From: Trichinella spiralis
Lineage: Eukaryota; Nematoda; Enoplea; Trichinellida; Trichinellidae
Direction: 5' to 3'
Length of the DNA stretch: 64,000 bases
NCBI GenBank assembly: GCA_000181795.3
Contig: CM012954.1
Span: 7,017,296-7,081,295 of the forward strand
Part shown: piece after piece, positions 26,701-36,173 of the stretch
How positions within the stretch are numbered: position 1 is the first letter of the stretch
How the letters are laid out: every line of letters begins with the position of its first letter
Notes under the pieces: model-generated
Database searches by the model: none
What the model saw: only the letters and a program-made list of their open reading frames with translations
What the model was told of the DNA's origin: nothing
Position numbers and translations under genes: made by a program

Positions 26701-29123
26701 TGTTGGACTATTTTCCACTTTTCAATGGTTTCAAATCCAGACGACTAGCCAATGGGATTTTGCGAGCAATTGTGGTCGAAATTGCAATGGACAAGCGCGA
26801 ATTGTTGGTACAGTTGTTGGAAAAGTTGATTCGCTTCGACCCCGGTGCAGTTGTCACTTCGCTGTTTTGCAATTGGATAATCGACCAGCGAGCATTTGCC
26901 GCCACTATCCGGCACCGTTTGCTGGGCTGCGTGTTGATGGTGATCGACAAAGCTGAACAACAACACCATTTGGACGTTATTTTCCAATTGTATGAACACG
27001 ACTTTGCAGATGTTCAAAATTGGAATGACCAATTGTTGGATTTGGCAATTCAACTGGCCGATCGTGAATATCCGCATCTTGTCGACCAGTTGGTCGAATA
27101 TGCTTGTTGGATTTGCGCAGGTGGCGTTGGGTTGGAAAAAATGCCAACTTTGGTGAAATTGTTGCCAATTTTGAAGCGTTTTTGGCAGTCGACGAACAAG
27201 TTGGTCGATTTGTTGTTGGATTGTTTGTCAAACCGCTTGGGAGCGAATAGTGAATTCGAATCGAAATTGGCGACGTTGCTCAGCGAACGGGCCGAAGCGA
27301 TTGTCGCAGAAGTACCGTGGGAAAAGTTGGTTCGTCTGGCCCAACTGGTACTTGGAGATCGCTTCGACAGTGTCGAACATTTGCAATTGCTCCAGTCGAT
27401 GGTGCTTTGTTGGCCGGTTCGTTGCCGGCAAGCTGTGCCGGTGGTGGCGATGGTGTTCGGCCATTCCCAGTTTGGAGCTTCGGTGTTGGCGGGTGGAAAT
27501 GATCGACTGAAATTGGCAATCGTCCAACTTTTGTACAACTGCGTCCGAATGGAACCGACGGTTGTCGAACAGTGGCACGTGAGCGTACTGCTTGGCGCTT
27601 ACGGGGCCACGTTGGCGCCGAGCGATGTCCGACTGTTGGCGTTGATCGAACAGTACGAAAATTGTGGGGTCGATTTGAGCGCGTTCTACCCGCTCACTTG
27701 GGCTGCCGAGGCGTTGCGATTTTGCGTCAACTGGCGCAAACTTGGGCCGTCGTTGTGGAACCGCCCGTCATCGGACGACGTTCTGAACGCGATCGAGGCG
27801 GATCGAATGCGACGCACGGTCGACCAGTTGCCGTTGAATTTGTCTTTCGATTTGCACCACGCCCATTTGCCCGACGACAACCGACGCTCGTTGTACGATC
27901 CGAGATTTTTTCTGCCGCTCATGTTGAAACTCGTCTCGGTTGACGTCGAGCTCGACTGTAGAAAATTCGCCACCAAACACTGTTTGGGATTGGCTTTGGC
28001 GGCGTTGAGTTTCACCGATCCCACCCTGCGTGCCATGGCTTACAAAGTGTTGTACGACTTTCAGCAACGGTTGACGAGTGGTGTCGAATTTTACGAAAAA
28101 GCTCAACTGAACAACGTGATCGAACTGGTTCGAGCCAGTGTCGAACAGGAGAACGAACGGTTGGCTTTTCTGATCGCGTTGTTCTTCGCACGGGTTACGG
28201 TTTTGCTATTTGAACCGACCAATCAGGCGTATCCGGTTGTCAATTCGTTCCTTTTGATTCGTCCATTTGTCGATTTGCACCACGTGCCCAATTTTCTCCA
28301 ACTGATGTACAGTTCGTCCGAACGGGAACAGCAACGCACCGACGAACGGATGTGGCTGTTCGACTTGCTTGCCGACGGTATTCGCACCGAAGTCGATTAT
28401 TTCGCCTGTTGTCGTTCCCTAGTATTCAAGCACTTGCTCGGCTACGTTGGTTCCACTTTGTGCGACCAGTCGACCATGGTCGAACGCCTTGTCGACATTC
28501 TACTGGCCGTGAGTCGGATTCCTCTAGCGTCGGCTGGTCTGTGCATCGAACGGTCGTTGTTGTTGTGGCTCGACTGGTCGAAATTGGCAAATATCACTGC
28601 CAGTCTGCATCTGCTTGTGAATCTCTACTCGACTTGTTGTTCACGACGATCGTTGCTCGTTTGGTGGGTTTCGACCGCCAGTCGGTCAATTCGACGTGCG
28701 TCGACGGTCGACGTGGACGTGGTCGTTCGACTGACCGCCCATTTGGTCGACGCCAGCGTTCGACTACCGTCCAGGGTGATGGGCGTCGAACTGCTCGATC
28801 AAGCGATTCGGACGACCGGTCGCTATTTGGCCGACCGTCTACTGGTCGACCGAGCGTCGGTAGTCGACTGCTGGGCCGCCATTGGGCGATGTTTTTGGCG
28901 CTCTTTCCACCGTCGTTCCAACCACTGGTCAGCGGGGTTATTGGAGATTTTTCAAATTTATCTGCTCCAAACTTATCGTCACTGTTCGGGCGAATCGGCT
29001 TCTCTATCCGACCTGATCGTCAAGTTGTTTTCCGTTTGTCGAAAACATCGACCGTTGCGTCGTCGCTTTTGTTTCAAATTACAACTGCTTCAACGTCGCC
29101 TTTTTGTAACCAATGGCCAATGA
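23769..29123 (+). CDS. URB1: URB1/Npa1-type nucleolar pre-60S ribosome biogenesis protein
   Basis: URB1 (Npa1) is a very large helical-repeat nucleolar protein needed for early assembly of the large ribosomal subunit. This is one uninterrupted frame of 1,784 residues; the first ATG in the frame is at 23769, since the frame upstream has no ATG. The N-terminal third resembles the Npa1 domain (helices around residues 50-230). The C-terminal part matches the conserved URB1 block: 'YDPRFFLPL' near residue 1376, then 'LGLALAALSF', 'RAMAYKVLYDF', 'NSFLLIRPFVDL', 'VPNFLQLMYSSS' and 'LLADGIRTEVDYF'. Human and yeast proteins are of similar size (about 1,750-2,270). Lack of introns, higher GC and strong use of GTCGA-type codons set it apart from its neighbours. 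A 30-base in-frame stretch at 24348-24377 looks like a tiny intron (GTAAGT...CAG) but is probably translated. Confidence 0.9.
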   Translation: MKRRIVLFQKDNNFSAKQPKTLTTNEDFDGRKFLSLLSRSNGLSSALSYFTDACNLFDQFRSAVDPVVELFQHSSACEELTNCLENVDKPVMISFLFEVFKLILQRIVESTSELLDRYGSRALVMFRAILNNSHKLYAQLKSPAAQHVCQVIHLLKAGVRLGPAAVEDLLCKFDFSRSAVVGLFRGKIFLSEMVSFFIVLLEQQGAAVKLANEKFALKLLLTSLSNVDDLELLAQALDTVCDCFVNSEEISKAEKVKLFDLSTTKKLCQLFALFENNTTAQELLQVSVEKFFSSCIVQMSVFDRKYGFGEQICNVTLATIYRGTLPFVSSNSTTTTAARRTLIRIIHACPDLIPVCLNLKNCCPTNQAALDLLDVWQCIFEATADSLPSLCACLTDVNIVSELVVPSVAIQWLVKRYLTDSNVHLTISACNVLLKLFKRVDIVLKDEKMIQQLKSVGIEEIFLRRFPTLDELLNLFTRACNCQSDADEFLQTTVELVCSAVCLYSLLHEHFLLCTDLIRVYGKMEAYMNTGQKLRLINKFADSCVNVKELARLGKSARSVMGSLLECYDGADEREREQLDDAFCSLCKLHPNLSGRLFEVRLWLHVLMHRRYGVELKRWFEIVMRDVFNNFYEQFETMLQQIGVLSNLVELAQLPDDEFDQQLQQAERHRIENSVILHACMRRLSSLNSTWNAAIEGGICEAFRTVLWSQRASWTDCLIILNSSDFSIGKQIVEEHRALFADGKLNSKIDLLEELGYSLNATPTEKVRKCLLGRIDCLRGYDICQFLQLTYLWRLAEQRKFPSRQLLLELIERVLCRTKEKKFVDFFFDLEPVQKHLYRYLFKKLHFIADYIPLSDCLRKLEERDAVQLLRRFLQTKTKPRFFNQKLAAFATVKSFLQTSALLNVLNELDLNSSIKSNTGGAYSAVWVELIERLMIQAEDAFRIDDLPCAATFVRLLDRLLRRPRRLTEPICSLLAKMLDYFPLFNGFKSRRLANGILRAIVVEIAMDKRELLVQLLEKLIRFDPGAVVTSLFCNWIIDQRAFAATIRHRLLGCVLMVIDKAEQQHHLDVIFQLYEHDFADVQNWNDQLLDLAIQLADREYPHLVDQLVEYACWICAGGVGLEKMPTLVKLLPILKRFWQSTNKLVDLLLDCLSNRLGANSEFESKLATLLSERAEAIVAEVPWEKLVRLAQLVLGDRFDSVEHLQLLQSMVLCWPVRCRQAVPVVAMVFGHSQFGASVLAGGNDRLKLAIVQLLYNCVRMEPTVVEQWHVSVLLGAYGATLAPSDVRLLALIEQYENCGVDLSAFYPLTWAAEALRFCVNWRKLGPSLWNRPSSDDVLNAIEADRMRRTVDQLPLNLSFDLHHAHLPDDNRRSLYDPRFFLPLMLKLVSVDVELDCRKFATKHCLGLALAALSFTDPTLRAMAYKVLYDFQQRLTSGVEFYEKAQLNNVIELVRASVEQENERLAFLIALFFARVTVLLFEPTNQAYPVVNSFLLIRPFVDLHHVPNFLQLMYSSSEREQQRTDERMWLFDLLADGIRTEVDYFACCRSLVFKHLLGYVGSTLCDQSTMVERLVDILLAVSRIPLASAGLCIERSLLLWLDWSKLANITASLHLLVNLYSTCCSRRSLLVWWVSTASRSIRRASTVDVDVVVRLTAHLVDASVRLPSRVMGVELLDQAIRTTGRYLADRLLVDRASVVDCWAAIGRCFWRSFHRRSNHWSAGLLEIFQIYLLQTYRHCSGESASLSDLIVKLFSVCRKHRPLRRRFCFKLQLLQRRLFVTNGQ

Positions 29124-29183
29124 CCCACTACACACTGATCGCCGTTGTTGTTTTGTTTTGTTTTGTTTTGTTATAAATCGACA

Positions 29184-29193
29184 AATAAATAAA
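29184..29193 (+). terminator. Polyadenylation signals after URB1
   Basis: Two overlapping AATAAA motifs lie about 60 bases after the URB1 stop codon, consistent with a short 3' untranslated region. Confidence 0.6.
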
Positions 29194-29345
29194 TTTCAAT
29201 TTTCCCAATTTGAACAACTGAAATTTCAAATCATCTTTTAATTAGGTCATTGAAATTTTGAAACTTGAATTATATTTACAAAAAGTACAGTAAACTGAAT
29301 TTGAATTTCAACAGCCACTCGTCGAACGCGTGCTGTTGTTCAAAG

Positions 29346-30184
29346 ATGGGGTTTGTGTCAAAATTTGAAATTCATTCCACATATCAGTCGAGACGGAAAA
29401 GCTGCACGCTGCTGAACTATGACTGTTCATCTGCTGCCATGCTTGTCGATGCAGAAAATATGCGGCTAATGAAATGGCGCCCTGTCGACTACCATTTTTT
29501 CTACAACAAACTGGTAAGTAGATGTCTTTTGTTTTCTTCTGATTCATTCTGGTAAACTTTTCTTCCTTTTTCACTTGGTCCAAGAGTAGATTTTTTTTCT
29601 GTCACGAGTGTATAGTTTTTGCTTTTGCTTGATTCAACTATATTCAGTGGAAAAAGTTATAATTGAGCATAAATTTTCTTCTTCTTCTTCTTCTTTTCAA
29701 ATATTTTTGAAAAATTTGACGTGAAAAACCCACATGAACAACAATTAAGTTGAAAGTAGATTTGAATTTATTTGTCATTTTGATTGAAAATGTTCCATTT
29801 TTCAAATTTGACTGTGGAAAATTTCCACCGACCAAAACCAGTCAGATTATCGTTTGTTTTTTTAATCTACTTAAAACAAAATTCATTTGGTTTCAGTTCT
29901 GTACATTCGAAGGGAATTGTTTTTGAGAGAAATAATGTTGTTCACAATACTTTTGCGTTAGTGTGTAAAATCCATTTTTGCAAAAGAAAAGCGATCAATT
30001 TGCAAAAATGTACAATGTGTTGAAAATGCGCAGCATCACTAGCGAAATGTTTCCCCCTCAACTGATTGTGAAGATCTTGAGCATGTATAGAATGATGTTT
30101 GTTGTCCGAAAAAAAAGGAAAAAATTGGTCGCATTGTTTTCAGTTCAGTTGTTTTGAGATCAAAAAAAGTATCAATTTTCTGAT
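29346..30184 (+). CDS. Possible small unrecognised protein, two exons
   Basis: An acceptor-like site (GAATTTCAACAG) lies about 30 bases before an ATG at 29346. The frame runs to a strong donor (CTG|GTAAGT at 29513). A second open stretch from about 29987 continues in phase to a stop at 30182-30184, for about 121 residues in total. The product would be basic near its end ('VVRKKRKK'), with no signal peptide or domain I know. The second exon's acceptor is only fair and the end uncertain. It could be a real short gene just after URB1, or the first exon only. Confidence 0.3.
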
Positions 30185-30354
30185 TTTGTTCTTCTCTCAT
30201 CTTAAGAATAATTTTTCCAACACGACAGTGACACTACTGGTAAAGGGAGAGGGAGGGGGGAGAATTGTGAAAGAAAAATAGTTTCTTTCGTTGTGGGATT
30301 CAGAAATGAATGAGGAATTTTTTTTTCTAAACGGCAAACCGAACACAGGCACTG

Positions 30355-31175
30355 TTATCTCAGCTCATCACGACTGCATTTGATTTGCCACGGTTCTTCT
30401 TCGACGAATTTCCAATAGCCGACCATCGTCGAATCGTTCGTCGCCAGGGCAGGGCTGTTTTCCAGTTCTTCTTGTTCTTCAATTTCCAACGCGGTCGGTA
30501 TGTGCGCAGACGACTGGATCTTTGCACTCGGCGATCTGGTCGTTTCCTCCTCTTCGGGCTGATCCAACAAATGGGAACCCCACGCGCAGTGGAACAGAAA
30601 ATATCCCACCCACATGCACAAGCATGCCAACGGGCTCAGACCAGCAGCGCTGCAAAAAGAAAATTCTTTCCTATTTTTCACGAACTAGAAATTCATACTG
30701 ATTTGTGACAAAAATAAGCGAAAGAACAAGTGATAAATTTGAACTACGATGGCATAGGATTCCATATGAATAAAGTATGCAAATTTTCTGCTGATCAGCG
30801 TAAGATTTTGTTTGTATGCAATGGATCGATTGGCACAGGAAGAAAGAGTTTGCACTTTGGACGAAAAATTATTTTCAACACTTCAACAAATGAGAATGTA
30901 CTTACTACGCTTTGCAGTGAACTGCGCTACAGGCGATCACAACACAAAGTAACGTCAATGCACCGACCAACCAAAGAATGACAGAAAAGAACAACAGGCA
31001 ATGCCTAAAAATGGGCAATCGACATTTTTATCTGTGATGTATATACTTTTTTGGGCAGTGTTACTGTGTAGGAAAAAATCGAATCTTACTTTATAGAATA
31101 GACACTTTTGTACACAGGTAACATAAAGTCGAAAAACATGGGACATTTGCGTTTGTAATACCATGGTCGATACAT
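30355..31175 (-). CDS. Small two-pass membrane protein, family not recognised
   Basis: Three exons keep phase: 31175-31090, 31004-30906 and 30649-30355, giving 159 residues. All junctions are GT...AG. A 3' splice-like site (TTTTTCTCAAAAG) just before the ATG may mark a trans-splice site or a 5' intron. The N-terminus is short and basic ('MYRPWYYKRK'). Two hydrophobic segments (about residues 30-57 and 61-82) are joined by a short turn with several Cys. The last 75 residues are acidic ('PEEEET', 'IEEQEELE') and end in a basic tail. Both ends probably face the same side. It converges with the short plus-strand gene before it. I do not know its function; splice and phase consistency make the gene itself likely. 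Confidence 0.6.
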
Positions 31176-32849
31176 GTTGGATGTCTTTTGAGAAAAAGAA
31201 TGCAAGTGAAATGAGGAAAGAGAAGAAAGAATAAGATGTAAAGTGGAAGAATGAGATGCTGTGCAACAAGCGACGAATTAATTTATTTTTATATAAAGCT
31301 TCGTGTGTGCATCATGTATATATATATATATGTTGGTCTATTAGTTTGTTTAAGAGACGAATTGGTGTTGAGTGAGTTGGTTTGTGAGTGGTGGGTACGT
31401 ATGGGGCGGAATTTCGCTAACGAACGAAGCGAAAAGAGAGAAAGCTGAGCATCAGTTTTCGTCAGAGCCGGATGGGGCTGAGAACGCGTGGAATCTTTTC
31501 GCTTTTCATTCGATTCAGCGCCGATTGTTGCGTTCACACACACACATACACGTTCAATTTAGCTTTTTCTTTTGCAACAATCAAACAATATGAACATGCA
31601 CTCAGGCATCAATTAACTCCGGGATTGGTCTGAACCGGAACTCGCTTTCTTCTTCCATTGCGTCACTAAGAACCAACCACCAACTTTTAATGAGTGATAC
31701 ACGCCAACACACACACATGCATACCTACGTATATTTCATTGCGCAGATCATTTGCGCAGCTGCTTTGCAACGTTAAATTTCTAGCAACGCTCACCTTATT
31801 GAAATGGAATGAAAATATATAGATATATATATATTTATTTATTTATTCATTTATTTCCATTCATCATATAACTTCTATTGGAATATTTATTTTCATCTCA
31901 ACCCAATTTAAGTTCAATGTATTGAATGAATTTTTACACATTTCCAATTGATTATCGAATTTGAACTATTTTTAAAATGGAAAAATGAGTGAACTTTCTC
32001 AATTTGATATTCTTATCATTATTATTGTTGGAAAAATTTTCACCTAACATAAAATTTAAAAAATAAAGGAAAGAGAAGAGAAGAGAAATTTCATTTTTAT
32101 CTATGGAAAATTTGAACAACGGAAAAACCTTTTTCTTTATCAAGTTCATCTATCAATCAATGCTTATCATTTGGAATTTTGTGAATTTTCAACTAATAAT
32201 GATAAGAAAAAGAAGTGGAAAATGAATCAATTGATTGCAATTTTGATAAGTTGAACAATTTTTATACGGGCATATTTTATTATAATTATCAAAGATTTTT
32301 TTTTCTTTGATTTCCTCTGCGTTTGTATAAGTTTGAAATCAGACGAGCCAGCGTTAACCATTGCCAAGCGTTTGTCGAAAAGTGTTCAGTTCAATATTTC
32401 GCCAACTTTGATGTCTTTTCAAAATTGAATATTTCTTCTCTATTTTGTTGCCCATCATTTATTGTCAACGTTATAACAACAACAGATGAGGTGTTTCTTA
32501 TTATTTTTATTGATGCTCTGTTTTTCCTCTTTGAACAACGTCGAATCGTCGATTGGGTTGTTGTATGTAAATTTCTAGACATGTCAATTGTTGATTTGTC
32601 CGTTGTTTGTTTGTTGTCAGTTGAAGCTAGTTTGTAATACTATTTTGTGTATACTGCAGGCGCTGGTTTGTTAGCCTATTTTAAAATTAGCGATATATTT
32701 CTTGACCAGTCGTTGTTGTCAGACTTGTCATATTTATGACCCGATTGTTGAAATTTTGCTCAACCAAAAGCCCAAAACAAAGCGACCATTATTTATTTTC
32801 AAATAACAGTAATATTCAAATTGATGATATGTGATAATTTCAAATCAGT
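31176..32849. other. Intergenic, no gene seen
   Basis: About 1.7 kb of AT-rich sequence with a short TA repeat at about 31318-31331 and CA repeats near 31540. The open frames are short and lack coherent splice sites. It should hold the promoter of the minus-strand membrane protein and the 3' end of the minus-strand two-Kunitz gene. Confidence 0.6.
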
Positions 32850-34054
32850 TCAAGCAGACGGGAATCGCCTTTGGCCAGGAATAATGTTCGGCTTTTGATG
32901 ATGTATGCAAATAATTTCGCAATCTTCTTTGTATCGAATAGATGGATCTTCTTCGACATTGTCCACTCCGTTGCAATAGCCGTACGGATAGGAGATGCAC
33001 TCGCCGTTGTACAGATGCCATCGTAGGGTAAATTGGCTAGGCAAACCGGTGCTGCATTGTTCTCTGTAGGGTAGCCGGTCGCAGCTGTATTTCACTGACT
33101 TGGAACGATTTGCTAAAACATTCATTGGAACATCATTGCCTCTCACCACGTTCAATTTGCATTATTACTTTGTTCAGTTGATTTGCCATTTGTGAATTCG
33201 TCTTCTTCTTCTTCTTTGAATTCTTTTTCAACTTGTTCATTTTCTGCTGTATTACTGCTATTTTCTTCTATATCTCTGGGGTCTGAACTGGCGCCAAGAA
33301 TTCTGACCAATGAATTTGGTTGCGTGTAACGGTCCGCTTGTTCTACCACTACATCATAACCAACTGTTGCAGTTTTTGTCCATTGCTGTTGGTAGTAGTT
33401 GTTGCTGTTATCATTATTGGTTTGCACGCCTGAAAAGCATCGATCGATCGACATTTTATTGCTTGGAGCGATGTTAAATTTATCCGTCCATCTATCTATC
33501 TATCTATCTTTATATATGCACATACACACACCTGAACGTGCAGTTGGGGAGTTGGTTTTCTCAGACGAGTAATCGTAGCGATTATTTTTGGCAATTCGTT
33601 CACCTAAATGCAAACATGGAAAACTTGTAACTGTAATGTAAATTTCTTTTACGGTATTTTGCATGTCCGAATGTATTTTGAATACAATGAGCGATGCAAT
33701 CTTTTCGATATCGAATCGTTTTGTCGACACCGTTTGCCTCCTCTTCGCCCGCACAGTAGCCGTAGGGATAAGTATGGCATTCACCGTTTTCGACATACCA
33801 ACGCCAGACAAATTGACTTTTCAGACCAGTTGAACAGAACTCCTTGTACGCTTGCCTTTGACACGAGTACTCGAACGCAGTCGATGCTTCACAGAAAGCT
33901 TTTCATGTTAATTTTTTGGATGAAGAGTTCAATTTGAAATTATTCTATAAAATCTTTGCCTACCTTTGCTATTGAAAAACAACAGCATTGCTAATAGCAG
34001 TGATAATTTGATTAATGCAGAGTCTACTGGTGGTGGTGGTGGTGGTGGTGCCAT
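32850..34054 (-). CDS. Secreted protein with two variant six-Cys Kunitz domains
   Basis: Five exons, all with phase 1 junctions: 34054-33964, 33898-33653, 33603-33532, 33429-33169, 33112-32850; 310 residues. Two introns are only 49 and 56 bases. Exon 1 gives Met-Ala, seven Pro, then a hydrophobic signal segment. Exon 2 and exon 5 each hold a Kunitz-like domain with cysteine spacing 8-18-7-18-3 and 8-18-7-17-3; canonical BPTI is 8-15-7-12-3. Both share 'CSTGL', 'RW', 'NGEC', 'YPYGYC' and end 'DC...C', so they are an internal duplication. Exon 4 is an Asn/Gln and then Glu-rich linker. The residue after the second Cys (P1) is Ser, so a trypsin-inhibitor role is doubtful. Exon 2's start could shift by 12 bases. 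Confidence 0.75.
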
Positions 34055-35326
34055 TGTTGTTGCACAAATTTAGGCGTGGACAGTTGTTGTTGTTTGTCCA
34101 TTGCTTGTGCATTTCTTCTTATAATGAGGCTGGCGACACAATTTTTGCAATAATGTCAAATATAAGAACTTGCCGGACAAGCTGATAAATGTGTGTTGTC
34201 CATTTCTATTGTCCGACAGTGATGAATCATTTCTGCTGGATTTTTTACATGTATCGTAGAGGGAAAAATAGCTAGTAGTAGTAGTAGTTTTATTTTCATC
34301 AGCTTAAACGTTGATTGATTCAATTGAAAGAGAAAACATACAACATGCAGATATCATCTATTTATCAAAAGAAAGATTAATGTTCATTTGTTATTTTGTC
34401 ATTTGGGAATGTTGTTCGAATGTTAAAGCATTTGTTTGTTGTTTTGTTCAATAATGTTCAAATGGTAGATGGGGTAATAAGCTTAACAATTGATTGATTA
34501 CTCTGACATATTTCCATGCAATTGACGTTCATATTTATTTAACATTCTGCAGTTTGTCTTTATTAATTCGGGATGGAAAGTAGATTTTTATTAATTTTTT
34601 TTCTTCTTTTTTTATTGATTCAGTAGGTGGGATCGATCATTTGTATGAAGCAAAAGTAGTGGGTCTGTTGAAATGATGCAGAACTATTTTGATGGATTAA
34701 GTTAATCGAGATTAAAAATTCATTATTAGCTTTGCCAAATTGTTAATCATCATTCTTTTCGCTGAGCTGAACAATAATGGCTTGTTTGACGTGTTTGAGG
34801 AGTAGTTGTTTTCAGTGTAAAAAGCAAAGTAAAACTTTTCTGGCTAATTAATCTGAAGAAGAAACTGATTATTATAGAGCAGTTAGTAGTAATTCGTAAC
34901 AGTCCATTGAGACGTTTTGTTTCGGTTTTAATTATCGTACTAGAATTTTCTGCTGCTGGCTAAATAGACGATTTTGCCAAGCATAACAAAAATAAACAGC
35001 TAACCCTTTCCCAAGTAAAGAAAGATTGTTGTACATGCATGCAGGTAATGTTTTTGAGAACAGAAAGAGAAAAAAAGTATTTATGTTTATGAATGGAATT
35101 TATTATAAGCATGGAATGAATGAATGTAAGATTGATTTAATTCCATTGTGGCAGAAATGAAGTGTGCAAAAATGGAACTGATGAATGAATAATTAAGTGG
35201 AGAAAAAGCACAACTTGTATATCAGAGTGAAAATTGTTCAATTTGGTTTATATGTATATATATATATATGTATATACATGAAAGGTCATGAAGAAGAAGG
35301 AACGCAAGCGTGAAAATGAATAGGAA
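34055..35326. other. Intergenic, no gene seen
   Basis: About 1.3 kb upstream of the two-Kunitz gene and downstream of the single Kunitz exon. It is AT-rich with no supported open frame. A (TATC)n run lies inside the neighbouring gene at about 33490-33509 and a TAG run near 34270-34285. Confidence 0.6.
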
Positions 35327-35553
35327 TCAATTTTCACTTTCTTCATCTTTTGAGGAAGACGTGGTTGCAGACTGTCGAATGGATTGTTTCGAACATACTT
35401 GTATGCAGTCTTCCATGGTTGAAAAGTTGTTCAAATTGCCACCGCAACCGTTGTACGTGAACGACACGCATCGACGCGCTTGACGATCGTACGCATACCT
35501 GGTTTCTGGATTGGAGCACGTACCCTGATCAATGGACAATGAACAGAGTTGAG
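35327..35553 (-). CDS. Terminal exon with one canonical Kunitz domain (gene incomplete)
   Basis: An acceptor (TGTATTTTCTAG) in phase 1 opens a 75-residue exon ending in a stop. It is a textbook six-Cys Kunitz domain, spacing 8-15-7-12-3, with 'GTC' before the reactive site, 'NGCGGNLNNF', and a Ser/Glu tail. P1 is Ser, so it is not a standard trypsin inhibitor; an elastase-like or other protease target is possible. The upstream exon that should carry a signal peptide was not found in 35.6-37.2 kb. It is not the end of the large gene upstream, which has its own stop at 37223. Confidence 0.65.
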
Positions 35554-35652
35554 CTAGAAAATACAGAAAAATTTAACAGCAAATAATAACATTAACAAAC
35601 TGCTAATTTTATATTGGAATTGAGGGGTGAGAAATTTTGAGAAGGTGGGGAA

Positions 35653-35663
35653 GGGGGGGGGGG
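35653..35663. repeat. Run of 11 G
   Basis: An isolated G11 tract in AT-rich DNA, beside further G-rich sequence; it can form G-quadruplex structures and is prone to length change. Confidence 0.8.
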
Positions 35664-36009
35664 AAGGAGAAAGGACGAGAGATGATAATGGTGTGTCTGT
35701 CTGTTTGGCACACGAGAAAAATCATCGACGAACTCTAAAAATGAGATTAATTTTAATAGAAAAAGTTGTTTATTTTTTCATACAAATTGTTCATGAAACA
35801 TCATCAATCATGGTTGATGAAATCAGGATTGGGTTGCTTGGATGTTGTAGCTTTGAAGGAATGTGATAATGAGCATCTGGAGTTGAAGAAAAAGTCACCC
35901 AGTATGTCGACGTGGTGATTGAAATTTGTTCACATGTATTGGATTGATGATTGATCGATTGATTGATATCTTCAAAGTGCAGTTTTCAAACTGACCAGTA
36001 GTGATTGTG

Positions 36010-36173
36010 TCAACAGAGGGTTCCATTCGATGAACTCTTCACCGATGCTTTAATGAATTGTTCAAACAAAATGCAGATCTTTTTGCAAATGATTGACTGC
36101 TCTTCTACTGACTGGATGGACAGCGGATGCAGTTTTTGCAAACAGTCTCCACAAGCAGCATGTCTCTTCTTTT
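36010..36173 (-). other. Possible terminal exon of a small Cys-rich protein
   Basis: A good acceptor (TTTGTTTTACATAG) starts a phase 1 open exon of about 54 codons ending in TGA. It encodes a C-x2-C motif near the start, a second Cys pair (C-x3-C) about 19 residues later and a final Cys before the stop, with helical stretches between. The pattern is somewhat like a saposin fragment but is not diagnostic. No upstream exon could be linked with confidence. Confidence 0.3.

Noticed and set aside
25545-28106. Several minus-strand open frames of 110-220 codons opposite URB1
   Set aside because: They are antisense shadows caused by the same codon bias; no domain and no splice logic.
28352-29176. 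274-codon open frame on the plus strand overlapping the 3' part of URB1
   Set aside because: It is in another frame of a real, conserved coding region; the composition (Arg/Ser/Val-rich) reflects the URB1 codon bias toward GTCGA-type words.
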